From contig JAKOVR010000137.1 of NCBI GenBank assembly GCA_029782025.1, forward strand, positions 1 through 45,715: a DNA stretch of 45,715 nt. The letters run 5' to 3'. The position numbers were made by a program, and so were the translations under genes. This DNA is from Actinomycetes bacterium. GTDB taxonomy: Bacteria > Actinomycetota > Acidimicrobiia > Acidimicrobiales > Acidimicrobilacustridaceae. Shown piece after piece: positions 23,765 to 31,683 of the stretch (the stretch's first letter is position 1; each line of letters opens with the position of its first letter). A model generated the notes under the pieces. It was given only the letters and a program-made list of their open reading frames with translations, did no database searches and was not told the DNA's origin.

Positions 23765-24448
23765 TCAGGAGCGCTGTCGTTCGCGGCGGTCGGCCAGGCG
23801 GGCGGCGTACACGGCCGCCTCGGTGCGGCGCTGCATCCCGAGCTTGGTCAGGAGGTTGCTCACGTAGTTCTTCACCGTCTTCTCGGCCAGGTACAACCGG
23901 TCGGCGATCTCCCGGTTGGTGAGGCCTTCGGCCAGCAGGTCGAGGATGCGGCGCTCCTGGTCGGTGAGCGAGGCGATGCGCTCGTCGTCGGCCTGGGGCG
24001 AGCGGAGCCGGGCCAGGACCCGGGCGGTGAGCGCCGGGTCGAGCAGCGACTGGCCGGCGGCGACCTTGCGCACGGCTTCCACCAGCTCGGTACCTCGGAT
24101 CTGCTTCAGCACGTAGCCGGCCGCCCCGGCCATGATGGCGTCGAAGAGGGCCTCGTCATCGGCGTAGCTGGTGAGCATCAGGCACTGCAGGTCGGGCATC
24201 TTCGACCGCAGGTCGCGGCAGACGTGCACGCCGTCGCCGTCGGGCAGCCGCACGTCGAGCACGGCCACGTCCGGCTGGAGGGCCGGCACGCGGTGGAGCG
24301 CCTCCTCGGCCGTTCCGCCCTCGCCGACGACGTCGATCCCGGCCACCTCGAGGAGCTCGCGGACGCCACGCCGGACGATCTCGTGGTCGTCCAGCAGGAA
24401 CACCCGGATGGGGCGCCCGGTCGGGGCCGCATCGGCGCCTTCGGTCAT
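23765..24448 (-). CDS. devR: DevR/DosR-like NarL-family response regulator
   Basis: A 227-residue regulator from ATG 24448. The receiver domain has Asp20-Asp21 ([14 protein letters not shown]), phospho-acceptor Asp65 ([13 protein letters not shown]), Thr93-Ser94 and Lys115. The LuxR-type HTH reads [20 protein letters not shown] then [21 protein letters not shown]. Recalled Mycobacterium tuberculosis DosR has nearly the same phrases ([37 protein letters not shown]), so orthology or close paralogy is well supported. DosR-type regulators switch on hypoxia, NO and dormancy genes by binding a 20-bp palindrome. It is divergent from the DevS-like kinase, 67 bp between starts; mycobacterial devR-devS are co-directional. 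CAGAAT ends 6 nt before its ATG. Confidence 0.9.
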   Translation of the reverse strand: MTEGADAAPTGRPIRVFLLDDHEIVRRGVRELLEVAGIDVVGEGGTAEEALHRVPALQPDVAVLDVRLPDGDGVHVCRDLRSKMPDLQCLMLTSYADDEALFDAIMAGAAGYVLKQIRGTELVEAVRKVAAGQSLLDPALTARVLARLRSPQADDERIASLTDQERRILDLLAEGLTNREIADRLYLAEKTVKNYVSNLLTKLGMQRRTEAAVYAARLADRRERQRS

Positions 24449-24506
24449 GGCCCCATTCTGGCCCATGGGGGGGCGCGAAGGGGACCCGGCGGACCGCCCG
24501 CCGTAG

Positions 24507-25667
<1,161 letters not shown>

Positions 25668-25707
25668 GCCCGGCCGCGCCGCCGGCGCCGTTCGGGCCAG
25701 TGGGTCG

Positions 25708-26166
25708 TCAGTGGGCGCGGGCCAGGCTGACGAAGCTCTCGTGGCCGTCGAAGCGGTGCCAGCCCCGCACCCGCCGGCCGCTCACGAGGTCGGCGGCGAT
25801 GGAGATGAAGCGGTCCTTCCCCGGTTCCACCCAGGGCCGGAGCGGTAGCCGCCTGACCGCCTCGATCTCCAGGGGATCGGTGATCTCCCGGCTGCTGCCC
25901 TGGAGCAGCACGCTCCAGCCGGTGTGGCTGAGCCCGTCGTAGTGGTCGGCCTCGAAGGCGACGACCGAGTTCACGAGGGCGGCGTTGAGCTTGCCGCCCG
26001 ACCCGGTGCGGACCACGACCTCCTCGTTCCAGAGGACGAAGTTCACGGGGAGCACCACGGGGAGGGCGCCGGCCGACAGCCCGATCCGGCCGATGGGAAC
26101 GGTCGAGAGCAGCCGGAGGCACGCCCCCCGGTCCAGCACCTCGAGCCCGTTCGCATCCAGTTCCAC
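25708..26166 (-). CDS. PNPOx-fold (pyridoxamine 5'-phosphate oxidase-like) flavoprotein
   Basis: A 152-residue protein from GTG 26166 (VELDANGLEVLDRGACLRLL). The split-barrel pattern is visible: STVPIGRIGLSAGALPVVLP then VNFVLWNEEVVVRTGSGGKL and a central VVAFEADHYDGLSHTGWSVLLQGSSREI. Such proteins bind FMN or F420 and act as small reductases or sensors; mycobacterial DosR regulons contain a relative (Rv3129, recalled). A DosR-box-like 20-mer lies at 26201-26220, its centre 44 bp before this start codon, so hypoxic induction by the nearby DevR-like protein is plausible. Its 3' end converges with the kinase gene 40 bp away. The cofactor cannot be told from sequence alone. Confidence 0.8.
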   Translation of the reverse strand: MELDANGLEVLDRGACLRLLSTVPIGRIGLSAGALPVVLPVNFVLWNEEVVVRTGSGGKLNAALVNSVVAFEADHYDGLSHTGWSVLLQGSSREITDPLEIEAVRRLPLRPWVEPGKDRFISIAADLVSGRRVRGWHRFDGHESFVSLARAH

Positions 26167-26200
26167 GATCGCAATTCCAGCAGCGGAGGGCCCCGCCGCG

Positions 26201-26220
26201 TTAGGGCCGAAGGTCCCGAA
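26201..26220. promoter_or_regulatory. DosR/DevR-box-like operator between PNPOx and RsbW-like genes
   Basis: TTAGGGCCGAAGGTCCCGAA matches the mycobacterial DosR consensus TTSGGGACTWWAGTCCCSAA at 16 of 20 positions, including the outer TT and GAA. Its centre is 44 bp from the start of the minus-strand PNPOx gene and 48 bp from the plus-strand start at 26259, the usual distance for an activator site. A DevR-like regulator is encoded 1.8 kb away. Confidence 0.65.
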
Positions 26221-26258
26221 GCCGGGCGACCGCCGGCCGATCGTGGGATGCTGGCCCC

Positions 26259-26639
26259 GTGATCGGCGACCAGGTGCGGCTCCAGCTCCCGGCCGACCCG
26301 GCCTACGGACGGGTGGCGCGGATCACGGCGTCGAGCCTGGCCCTCCGGGTGGGCCTGCCCTTCACCCAGGTCGATCAGCTCCGTCTGGCCATCGACGAGG
26401 CGCTCGTGCTGCTCCTGCGCAGCGAGCCGGCCGACGGGCGGATCCAGGTGCTGCTCACGGTGCGGGCCGACGGCCTGGCCCTCGACCTGGCCGGCACGCC
26501 CGGCTCCAACGCCATCGCCAGCGCCGCCGATCTGGAGCGCTTCACCGCCCTGGTCGCCCCGATCGTGGACGTGGCCGAGGTGGGCGAAGGCGGGCATGCC
26601 GTGCACCTCGAGTGCCACCGCGCCGCCCCGGTCCCCTGA
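26259..26639 (+). CDS. RsbW-like / HATPase_c_2-type anti-sigma domain protein
   Basis: A 126-residue protein from GTG 26259. VRLQLPADPAYGRVARITAS to RVGLPFTQVDQLRLAIDEAL (Glu near residue 47) is the pattern of serine-protein-kinase anti-sigma factors (RsbW/SpoIIAB; usually D-x-x-x-A-V-x-E-A). The later ATP-binding G-box is weak: PIVDVAEVGEGGHAVHLECH replaces the usual D-x-G-x-G and GxGL segments, so it may bind but not hydrolyse ATP, or act as a partner-binding domain. Such proteins regulate stress sigma factors. GATGCT ends 6 nt before the GTG, and the DosR-like box lies upstream, linking it to the same circuit. No cognate sigma or anti-anti-sigma gene is adjacent. Confidence 0.65.
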   Translation: MIGDQVRLQLPADPAYGRVARITASSLALRVGLPFTQVDQLRLAIDEALVLLLRSEPADGRIQVLLTVRADGLALDLAGTPGSNAIASAADLERFTALVAPIVDVAEVGEGGHAVHLECHRAAPVP

Positions 26640-26677
26640 CGCCGCCGGGCCGGTGCGCCGGGCCCGGGTCCTCGTGC

Positions 26678-27115
26678 TCAGCGGCCGGTGTGGCCCCAGC
26701 CGCCCTCGCCCCGGTCCGACGGCGGCAGCTCGTCGACCAGCTCGAGGCGGGCGTGCTCCACGGGCTGGATCACGAGCTGGGCGATGCGCTCGCCGGGCTC
26801 CACCACGAAGTCCTGCTCGGGATCGGTGTTGACGAGCAGCACCTGGAGCTCGCCCCGATACCCGCTGTCGATCAGGCCGGGCGTGTTGAGACAGGTGATC
26901 CCGTGGTCCCGGGCCAGCCCGCTGCGGGGTTGGATGAAGCCGGCGTAGCCCTCGGGCAGGGCGATGGCCAGGCCCGTCCCCACGATGGCCCGCCCGCCGC
27001 CGGCGGCCAGCACCACCCGGGCGTTGGCCCGCAGGTCGAGCCCGGCGTCGCCGGGCTTGGCGTAGGCGGGGAGGTCCACGGTCGGGTCGAGTCGCTTGAT
27101 CTGCACGGTGGTCAC
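26678..27115 (-). CDS. dut: dUTP diphosphatase (dUTPase)
   Basis: A 145-residue protein from GTG 27115. The five dUTPase motifs are all visible: AKPGDAGLDLRA (1), PRSGLARDHGI (2), NTPGLIDSGYRGELQVLLVN (3), PGERIAQLVIQPV (4) and the flexible C-terminal DRGEGGWGHTGR (5; usually RGxGGFGSTG). The catalytic Asp of motif 3 (GLIDSGYRGE) is present. The enzyme forms a trimer and hydrolyses dUTP to dUMP and pyrophosphate, supplying dTMP synthesis and keeping uracil out of DNA. Trp replacing the usual Phe in the motif 5 GGFG position is a minor variant. It stands alone, convergent with the RsbW-like gene. Confidence 0.95.
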   Translation of the reverse strand: MTTVQIKRLDPTVDLPAYAKPGDAGLDLRANARVVLAAGGGRAIVGTGLAIALPEGYAGFIQPRSGLARDHGITCLNTPGLIDSGYRGELQVLLVNTDPEQDFVVEPGERIAQLVIQPVEHARLELVDELPPSDRGEGGWGHTGR

Positions 27116-27185
27116 GGCCCGAGCCTAGGGGTGGCGGAATGGGTGCGGCGCCGGGGCCGCCGGTGCCCCAGAATGCAGGGCAGCT

Positions 27186-28148
27186 ATGGACACCGCCCTC
27201 CCCGCCCCCGTGTCGCCGGCCATCGCCGTCGACGGGGCGGCCGGGTCGAGGGCGATGGCCGGGGTGTGGTTCGCCACCGCCGTGTTCTCGACCGGCCCGG
27301 TGCTGATCTCCACCACCACAGCGACCGGCCCGGTGCTCTCGTTCTGGCGCATGTGGATGGGTGTCCCCCTCCTCGGGGGCGTCGCCGCCGTCCACGCCGT
27401 GCGCACCGGCCGGCGCCCCACCCGGCGTGGCCTGCGGCTCGCCGCGCTGGGCGGCGTGGCCTTCGCCGTGCACCAGGCCACCCTCATGAGCGCGCTGCGG
27501 GTCACCACGGTGGTCGACGTCGCACTGATGAACGCCCTGGGTCCCGTGATCGTGGCCGTGCTGGCGGTGCGGCTGTTCGGCGAGCGGCCGGGCACCGCCT
27601 TCCGGCTGTGGTCGGCCGTCGCCGTGGCCGGCGCCGTGCTCGTGGCCTTCCTGGGCTCCACCGGGGTGGGCGGGCACCCGGCCGGGATGGCCCTGGCCGC
27701 GGCCAACGTCGCCTTCTACTCGTGCTACTTCGCCGTGTCGAAGCAGGCTCGTCCGGCCATCGACACCTGGCCGTTCCTCGCCGTCACCTTCACCGTCGCC
27801 GCCCTGTGCGTGAGCCTGTTCGTGCTCGTCGCCGGGTTCGACCTCGGCGCGGTCACCGGGCACGATCTCGCCGTCGCCCTGTTCGTGGCCGTGGGCCCCG
27901 GCCTGGTCGGGCACGGCACGATGACGTGGAGCCTGCGCTACGTGCCCGCCAACGTCCCGCCCGTGGTCATGCTCACCATCCCGCTCTTCTCGGGTCTGCT
28001 GGCCTACGGCTTCCTCGGGCAGGGGGTGACCCTGGCCAAGGTCGCCGCCGGCGCCATCACCATCGTGGGCGTCCTCGGCGCCATGCGCTCACCCCTGGGC
28101 GCCGAGCCGGCGGTGGTGGAGGCGATGGCGCTGGCGGAGGAGACCTGA
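27186..28148 (+). CDS. EamA/DMT-family membrane transporter
   Basis: A 320-residue membrane protein with ten hydrophobic segments in two repeated halves, each an EamA domain. First-half marks are VFSTGPVLISTTTATGPVLS, FWRMWMGVP, HQATLMSALRVTTVVDVALM and NALGPVIVAVLAVRLFGER; second-half marks are PVVMLTIPLFSGLLAYGFLG. Drug/metabolite transporters of this type export amino acids, metabolites or toxic compounds; substrate unknown. The next gene starts 3 bp after its stop, so the DUF952-GNAT gene is likely cotranscribed. Confidence 0.85.
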   Translation: MDTALPAPVSPAIAVDGAAGSRAMAGVWFATAVFSTGPVLISTTTATGPVLSFWRMWMGVPLLGGVAAVHAVRTGRRPTRRGLRLAALGGVAFAVHQATLMSALRVTTVVDVALMNALGPVIVAVLAVRLFGERPGTAFRLWSAVAVAGAVLVAFLGSTGVGGHPAGMALAAANVAFYSCYFAVSKQARPAIDTWPFLAVTFTVAALCVSLFVLVAGFDLGAVTGHDLAVALFVAVGPGLVGHGTMTWSLRYVPANVPPVVMLTIPLFSGLLAYGFLGQGVTLAKVAAGAITIVGVLGAMRSPLGAEPAVVEAMALAEET

Positions 28149-28150
28149 TC

Positions 28151-29059
28151 GTGGCCAACCTCCACCGGGTGCCGCGGCCGATCCTGCTCCACCTCGCCCC
28201 CGCGGCCGACTGGGCCCGGTACGAACGGCAGGGCACGATCACGCCACCGTCGCTCGGCGGGGAGGGGTTCGTCCACCTGTCCACGGTGGAGCAGGCGCCG
28301 TTCAGCGCCGCCCGCTACTACGCCGACCGCACCGACCTCGTCGCCCTCGCCCTCGACCCCGCCGGGCTCCGGCTCGGCGCCCTCCGCTGGGCGGAGTCCC
28401 ACCCCGGCCAGTTCTTCCCGCACCACCACGAGCCGGTCAGCACCGCGGCGGTGATCGACGCCGTGCCCTGGCCGGCCCCGTCGCCGGGCGCGCCGCTCCT
28501 GCCCGGCGACCCTCCCGGCTGGCCGCTTCCCGACGCGCTGCCCCTCCCGCCCGGCACGGCGCCGCTCCCCCCGGGGGCCACGGTGCGCCGCCTGCGGGCC
28601 GCCGACGCCACCGCGGTGCACGAGGTGGTCACGGCCGCGGTGGGCGAACGCCCCGGGGAGCCGGCGGGCCAGCCCGCGGCCCGCGCCGTCGAGCGCCTCC
28701 ACACCGCGGGCGGGTGGGGGCTCGGGATCGAGATCGACGGGCAGCTGGTGTCGCTCGTGCTGGGCGTCCCCATGCGGGCCGACGACGGGGCGGGCCCGAT
28801 CGTGGCGGGCTGGTGCCACGTGGGATCGGTGATGACCCGGCCGGCATGGTGGGGACGCGGCTTGGCCACCCGGCTGATGGTGGAAGGGGTCGCGGTCATG
28901 CGCTCGCTCGGCGCCTCGCACGCCGAGCTCTGGACGCAGGTCGACAACCCACGGGCGCTGGCCCTGTACGCGCGGCTCGACTGGCAGCGGACCGACCGCC
29001 CCCCGATGCCCTTCGACGACGAGCTCCTCCTCCACCACACGCTCGCCCTTCGGCCCTGA
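28151..29059 (+). CDS. DUF952 - GNAT acetyltransferase fusion
   Basis: A 302-residue protein from GTG 28151, 2 bp after the transporter stop. The N-terminal part (about 1-115; LLHLAPAADWARYERQGTIT, GFVHLSTVEQAPFSAARYYA, ALRWAESHPGQFFPHHHEPV) is a DUF952 domain, an ADP-ribosyl-transferase-like fold of unknown role with conserved His residues. A proline-rich linker (about 116-145) leads to a GNAT domain (about 147-302) with the acetyl-CoA loop RPAWWGRGLATRLMVE and end region HAELWTQVDNPRALALYARL. The pairing of the two domains in one chain is unusual in my experience. The coupling with an exporter hints at modification and export of a small molecule, which is inference. Confidence 0.82.
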   Translation: MANLHRVPRPILLHLAPAADWARYERQGTITPPSLGGEGFVHLSTVEQAPFSAARYYADRTDLVALALDPAGLRLGALRWAESHPGQFFPHHHEPVSTAAVIDAVPWPAPSPGAPLLPGDPPGWPLPDALPLPPGTAPLPPGATVRRLRAADATAVHEVVTAAVGERPGEPAGQPAARAVERLHTAGGWGLGIEIDGQLVSLVLGVPMRADDGAGPIVAGWCHVGSVMTRPAWWGRGLATRLMVEGVAVMRSLGASHAELWTQVDNPRALALYARLDWQRTDRPPMPFDDELLLHHTLALRP

Positions 29060-29080
29060 GGCGCGGACCGGGACGGGCGC

Positions 29081-29134
29081 GATCGGGCGGGAGCGGCCCG
29101 ATCGGGCGGGAGCGGCCCGATCGGGCGGGAGCGG
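29081..29134. repeat. 19-bp tandem repeat, about three copies
   Basis: GATCGGGCGGGAGCGGCCC is repeated exactly at 29081-29099 and 29100-29118; a third copy starting at 29119 matches for 16 bp and then diverges by one inserted G. It fills the gap between the GNAT fusion stop and the oligoribonuclease promoter. It probably arose by slippage and could vary between strains. Confidence 0.9.
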
Positions 29135-29167
29135 GCCCGGCCGGTCCTCTCTCGGTAACCTCTCGCC

Positions 29168-29707
29168 ATGCTCGCCTGGATGGACCTGGAGATGACCGGG
29201 CTCGACCACCGGACCGAGGTGATCGTCGAGATCGCGACGATCATCACCGACGACGACCTCCAGATCGTGGCCGAGGGGCCGGACCTGGTGATCCACGCGC
29301 CGGAGGAGAAGCTGGCGGCGATGGCCCCGGTCGTGGTCGAGATGCACACCCGCAGCGGTCTCCTCGACGAGATCCGGGCCAGCACCGTGACGGTGGAGGA
29401 GGCGGGTGCGGCCACGCTCGACTTCCTGCGCTCGTTCATCCCAGAGCCCCGCAGCGTGCCGTTGTGCGGCAACTCCATCGGCACCGACCGGCGGTTCCTC
29501 GACGCCTACCTCCCCGACATCGAGAACTTCCTCCACTACCGGTCCGTCGACGTGTCCACCATCAAGGAGCTGGCCCGACGGTGGTCGCCGACGATGCTCG
29601 ACGGCATCGCCAAGAAGGCCGAGGCCCACCGGGCCCTCGACGACATCCGAGAGAGCATCAAGGAGCTGCGCTTCTACCGGGACCGCTTCTTCGTCCTGCC
29701 CTCCTGA
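29168..29707 (+). CDS. orn: Oligoribonuclease
   Basis: A 179-residue DEDDh exonuclease. WMDLEMTGL (Asp6, Glu8) is the first motif, LCGNSIGTDRRFLDAYLPDI the second (Asp), and HRALDDIRESIKELRFYRD the third with the catalytic His and Asp. The length is standard for Orn. It degrades 2-5 nt RNA fragments and pGpG from c-di-GMP turnover. TAACCT ends 6 nt before the ATG, suggesting a leaderless transcript. The gene is monocistronic here. Confidence 0.95.
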   Translation: MLAWMDLEMTGLDHRTEVIVEIATIITDDDLQIVAEGPDLVIHAPEEKLAAMAPVVVEMHTRSGLLDEIRASTVTVEEAGAATLDFLRSFIPEPRSVPLCGNSIGTDRRFLDAYLPDIENFLHYRSVDVSTIKELARRWSPTMLDGIAKKAEAHRALDDIRESIKELRFYRDRFFVLPS

Positions 29708-29753
29708 GCCGCGTGTGCGGTGCCGCGGGTCGCCTCCGTCGGTCCGGTTGAGG

Positions 29754-29771
29754 CTTGACCGAACGGTCAAG
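29754..29771. promoter_or_regulatory. TetR-type operator in the MBL hydrolase promoter
   Basis: CTTGACCG-AA-CGGTCAAG is an inverted repeat with perfect 8-bp arms and 2-bp spacer. It exactly occupies the space between TTGAGG (29748-29753) and TAGGCT (29773-29778), a plausible -35/-10 pair. Binding would block RNA polymerase. The shape is typical of TetR-family sites; no tetR gene is in the window. Confidence 0.7.
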
Positions 29772-29785
29772 TTAGGCTCGTCGGG

Positions 29786-30916
29786 ATGCGACAGGAGCAG
29801 GAACCCGCGTCCGATGAGGTGATCGAGGTCGCCCCGGGGATCCTGCGGCTGCAGCTGCCCATCGAGTTCACCGGGCTCGGCCACGTCAACACCTACGCCC
29901 TCGAGGACGCCGACGGGTTCGCCCTCGTCGATCCCGGTCTGCCCGGCAAGGCCAGCTGGGACAACCTGCGCTCCCGCATGGATGCGGCCGGCATCCCGCT
30001 GGCCCGGGTCCACACCGTCCTCATCACCCACTCCCATCCGGATCACTTCGGCGGGGCCGGGCTCCTGGCCGAGGAGAGCGGCGCACGCGTGGTGGCCAGC
30101 CACCGGTTCCGCACCTGGTGGGATCCCGACGAGTCCTGGGACGACACCGAGCTCGAGGGGGCCGACGGCGGCGGCGAGGCCCGGACCCATGTCCCCGGCG
30201 GCACCACCACAGCGGCGTCGATGGCCCATGCCGTGGTCGGCCACACCCACGACGCCGAGGGCCGCAAGCTCCCGCCGTCGCCCTTCGGCCGGCCCACCCC
30301 GTGGGGCGGCCGCACCGAGGACCTCCCGCCCGAGCGCAAGAAGGAGCTGGCCGAGAACTTCGAGGAGGCCATGCGGTGGTTCCGGGTTCCGCACCCGTCG
30401 CTGCGTCTGGCCGATCTCGACCCGCTCCGGCTGGCCGGGCGCGATTGGTTCGGCCTCTACACGCCGGGCCACACCGCCGACCACCTCTGCCTGTGGGATC
30501 CGAGCACCGGCACCATGCTCTCGGGCGACCACGTGCTGCCCACCATCACGCCCCACATCAGCGGCATGATCGAGGGTGACCCGCTGGCTCGCTACGTCGA
30601 GTCGCTCGACCGCATCGCCAGCTTCGACGGCGTGCGCCTCGTCCTGCCGGCCCACGGCCAGCCCTTCACCGCGCTGGCCGAGCGGGTGGACGAGATCAAG
30701 GAGCACCACGAGGGCCGGCTGGCCCGCCTCCGGGAGATCTCCGAGGAGACCGGCTGGTGCTCCGTGCAGGACCTCTCCCACCGACTCTTCGCCGAGCGGT
30801 CGTGGGGGTCGATGGCCGAGAGCGAGACCTACGCCCACCTCGAGCACCTGCGCCTGCGCGGGGAGGCCGACCGTCGGGAAGCGCCGGGCGGGGTCCTCGA
30901 GTACCTCGTGCCTTAG
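29786..30916 (+). CDS. MBL-fold metallo-hydrolase with C-terminal helical domain
   Basis: A 376-residue protein. The N-terminal metallo-beta-lactamase domain has LVDPGLPG, the zinc motif THSHPDHFGG (His82, His84, Asp86, His87), GLYTPGHTADHLCLWD and LSGDHVLPTI, then LVLPAHGQPF. An 85-residue insert with GGTTTAASMAHAVVG and a Lys/Glu-rich helix separates the two zinc motifs. The C-terminal 80 residues (KEHHEGRLARLREISEETGW onward) form a winged-helix-like domain, as in LACTB2/glyoxalase II-like enzymes. The substrate is unknown; a thioester or lactone is likely. The start lies 7 nt after TAGGCT, so the mRNA should be leaderless, and the TetR-type operator upstream suggests induction by a small ligand, perhaps an acyl-CoA. 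Confidence 0.82.
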   Translation: MRQEQEPASDEVIEVAPGILRLQLPIEFTGLGHVNTYALEDADGFALVDPGLPGKASWDNLRSRMDAAGIPLARVHTVLITHSHPDHFGGAGLLAEESGARVVASHRFRTWWDPDESWDDTELEGADGGGEARTHVPGGTTTAASMAHAVVGHTHDAEGRKLPPSPFGRPTPWGGRTEDLPPERKKELAENFEEAMRWFRVPHPSLRLADLDPLRLAGRDWFGLYTPGHTADHLCLWDPSTGTMLSGDHVLPTITPHISGMIEGDPLARYVESLDRIASFDGVRLVLPAHGQPFTALAERVDEIKEHHEGRLARLREISEETGWCSVQDLSHRLFAERSWGSMAESETYAHLEHLRLRGEADRREAPGGVLEYLVP

Positions 30917-30942
30917 CGGGGCGCCACGCCGACGCGGTCGGT

Positions 30943-31650
30943 TCAGGTGGTGGCCGCGGCGTTGAGGACGAGGGCGACCTGGGCCGCTCCCTCCTCGGTG
31001 AACGAGCCGGAGATCTCGATCTGGTCAGCCTCGAATCGCTGCGCCCTGATCGTCGGCGCCGAGATGACGACCCCGTCCACGACGATGGCGATGCGCCCGC
31101 TGGGGCAGGTCGAGTCCGTGGCGAAGCAATGGGCGGCGAGGTCGTTGAAGGTGTCGATGCCCGGGCGCCCGGCGCGGAACGTCGGTCGGATGATCCAGAG
31201 GCCAGGACCCCAGTCGCTCTTCATGGTCCGGGCGGAGGTGAAGGCGTCGCCCAGGACGTCGGTCGGGCCCACGCGGAGTCGCTCCACCTCGGCGCCCTGG
31301 CCATCGAGCTCGGGCAGGACCGTCTCGACCGACGGGTCGGGGGCCGCCGGGGCTGGTGCGCCGGTTCCCGTCGGTGTTCCGGTGGGAGGCAGCGAGGCCA
31401 GCACGGGGCGGAACTGCACCCGCCGTGCCGCCGCAGGAGCGGGACCGGAGCGAGCGGTGCTCCCCGCCGCTGGTGCGCCGCTCGTGGCGGCCGCCGAGCG
31501 GGTGTCGGTGGACGCGGCCGAACAGGCTGTCACCGTGCCGAAGAGCAGGAGGCCGGCGAGCGGCAGGCCGGTCCACCGCCGGGAGCGCGGCGGGCGGGAC
31601 GCGACGGACCCCGTGCCGATCGACCGCCGGGAAGGGCGTTCGGTCGGCAC
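30943..31650 (-). CDS. Lipoprotein with isolated SecD P1-head-like domain
   Basis: A 235-residue protein from GTG 31650. A basic N-terminus leads to a lipoprotein signal (GLPLAGLLLFGTVTAC, Cys43). After a Ser/Ala/Pro linker, VQFRPVLASLPPTG and SSxxARTMKSDWGPGLWIIR-type text lead to RIAIVVDGVVISAPTIRAQR and EISGSFTEEGAAQVALVLNA. The last two match the head part of SecD's first periplasmic domain (usual form: AIVLDG-x-V-x-S-A-P-x-I, I-x-G-x-F-(T/S)-x-x-x-A). No SecD transmembrane region is present. It lies 33 bp after the aldehyde dehydrogenase stop, same strand, so may be cotranscribed. It may assist exported protein folding or be a substrate-binding lipoprotein; both are inference. Confidence 0.72.
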   Translation of the reverse strand: MPTERPSRRSIGTGSVASRPPRSRRWTGLPLAGLLLFGTVTACSAASTDTRSAAATSGAPAAGSTARSGPAPAAARRVQFRPVLASLPPTGTPTGTGAPAPAAPDPSVETVLPELDGQGAEVERLRVGPTDVLGDAFTSARTMKSDWGPGLWIIRPTFRAGRPGIDTFNDLAAHCFATDSTCPSGRIAIVVDGVVISAPTIRAQRFEADQIEISGSFTEEGAAQVALVLNAAATT

Positions 31651-31683
31651 GGGGTCCGGTTCGATCGTCGAGCCGAGCGTCGG

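Noticed and set aside
29081..29134. CRISPR-like array.
   Set aside because: Copies are contiguous with no spacers and no cas genes are present.
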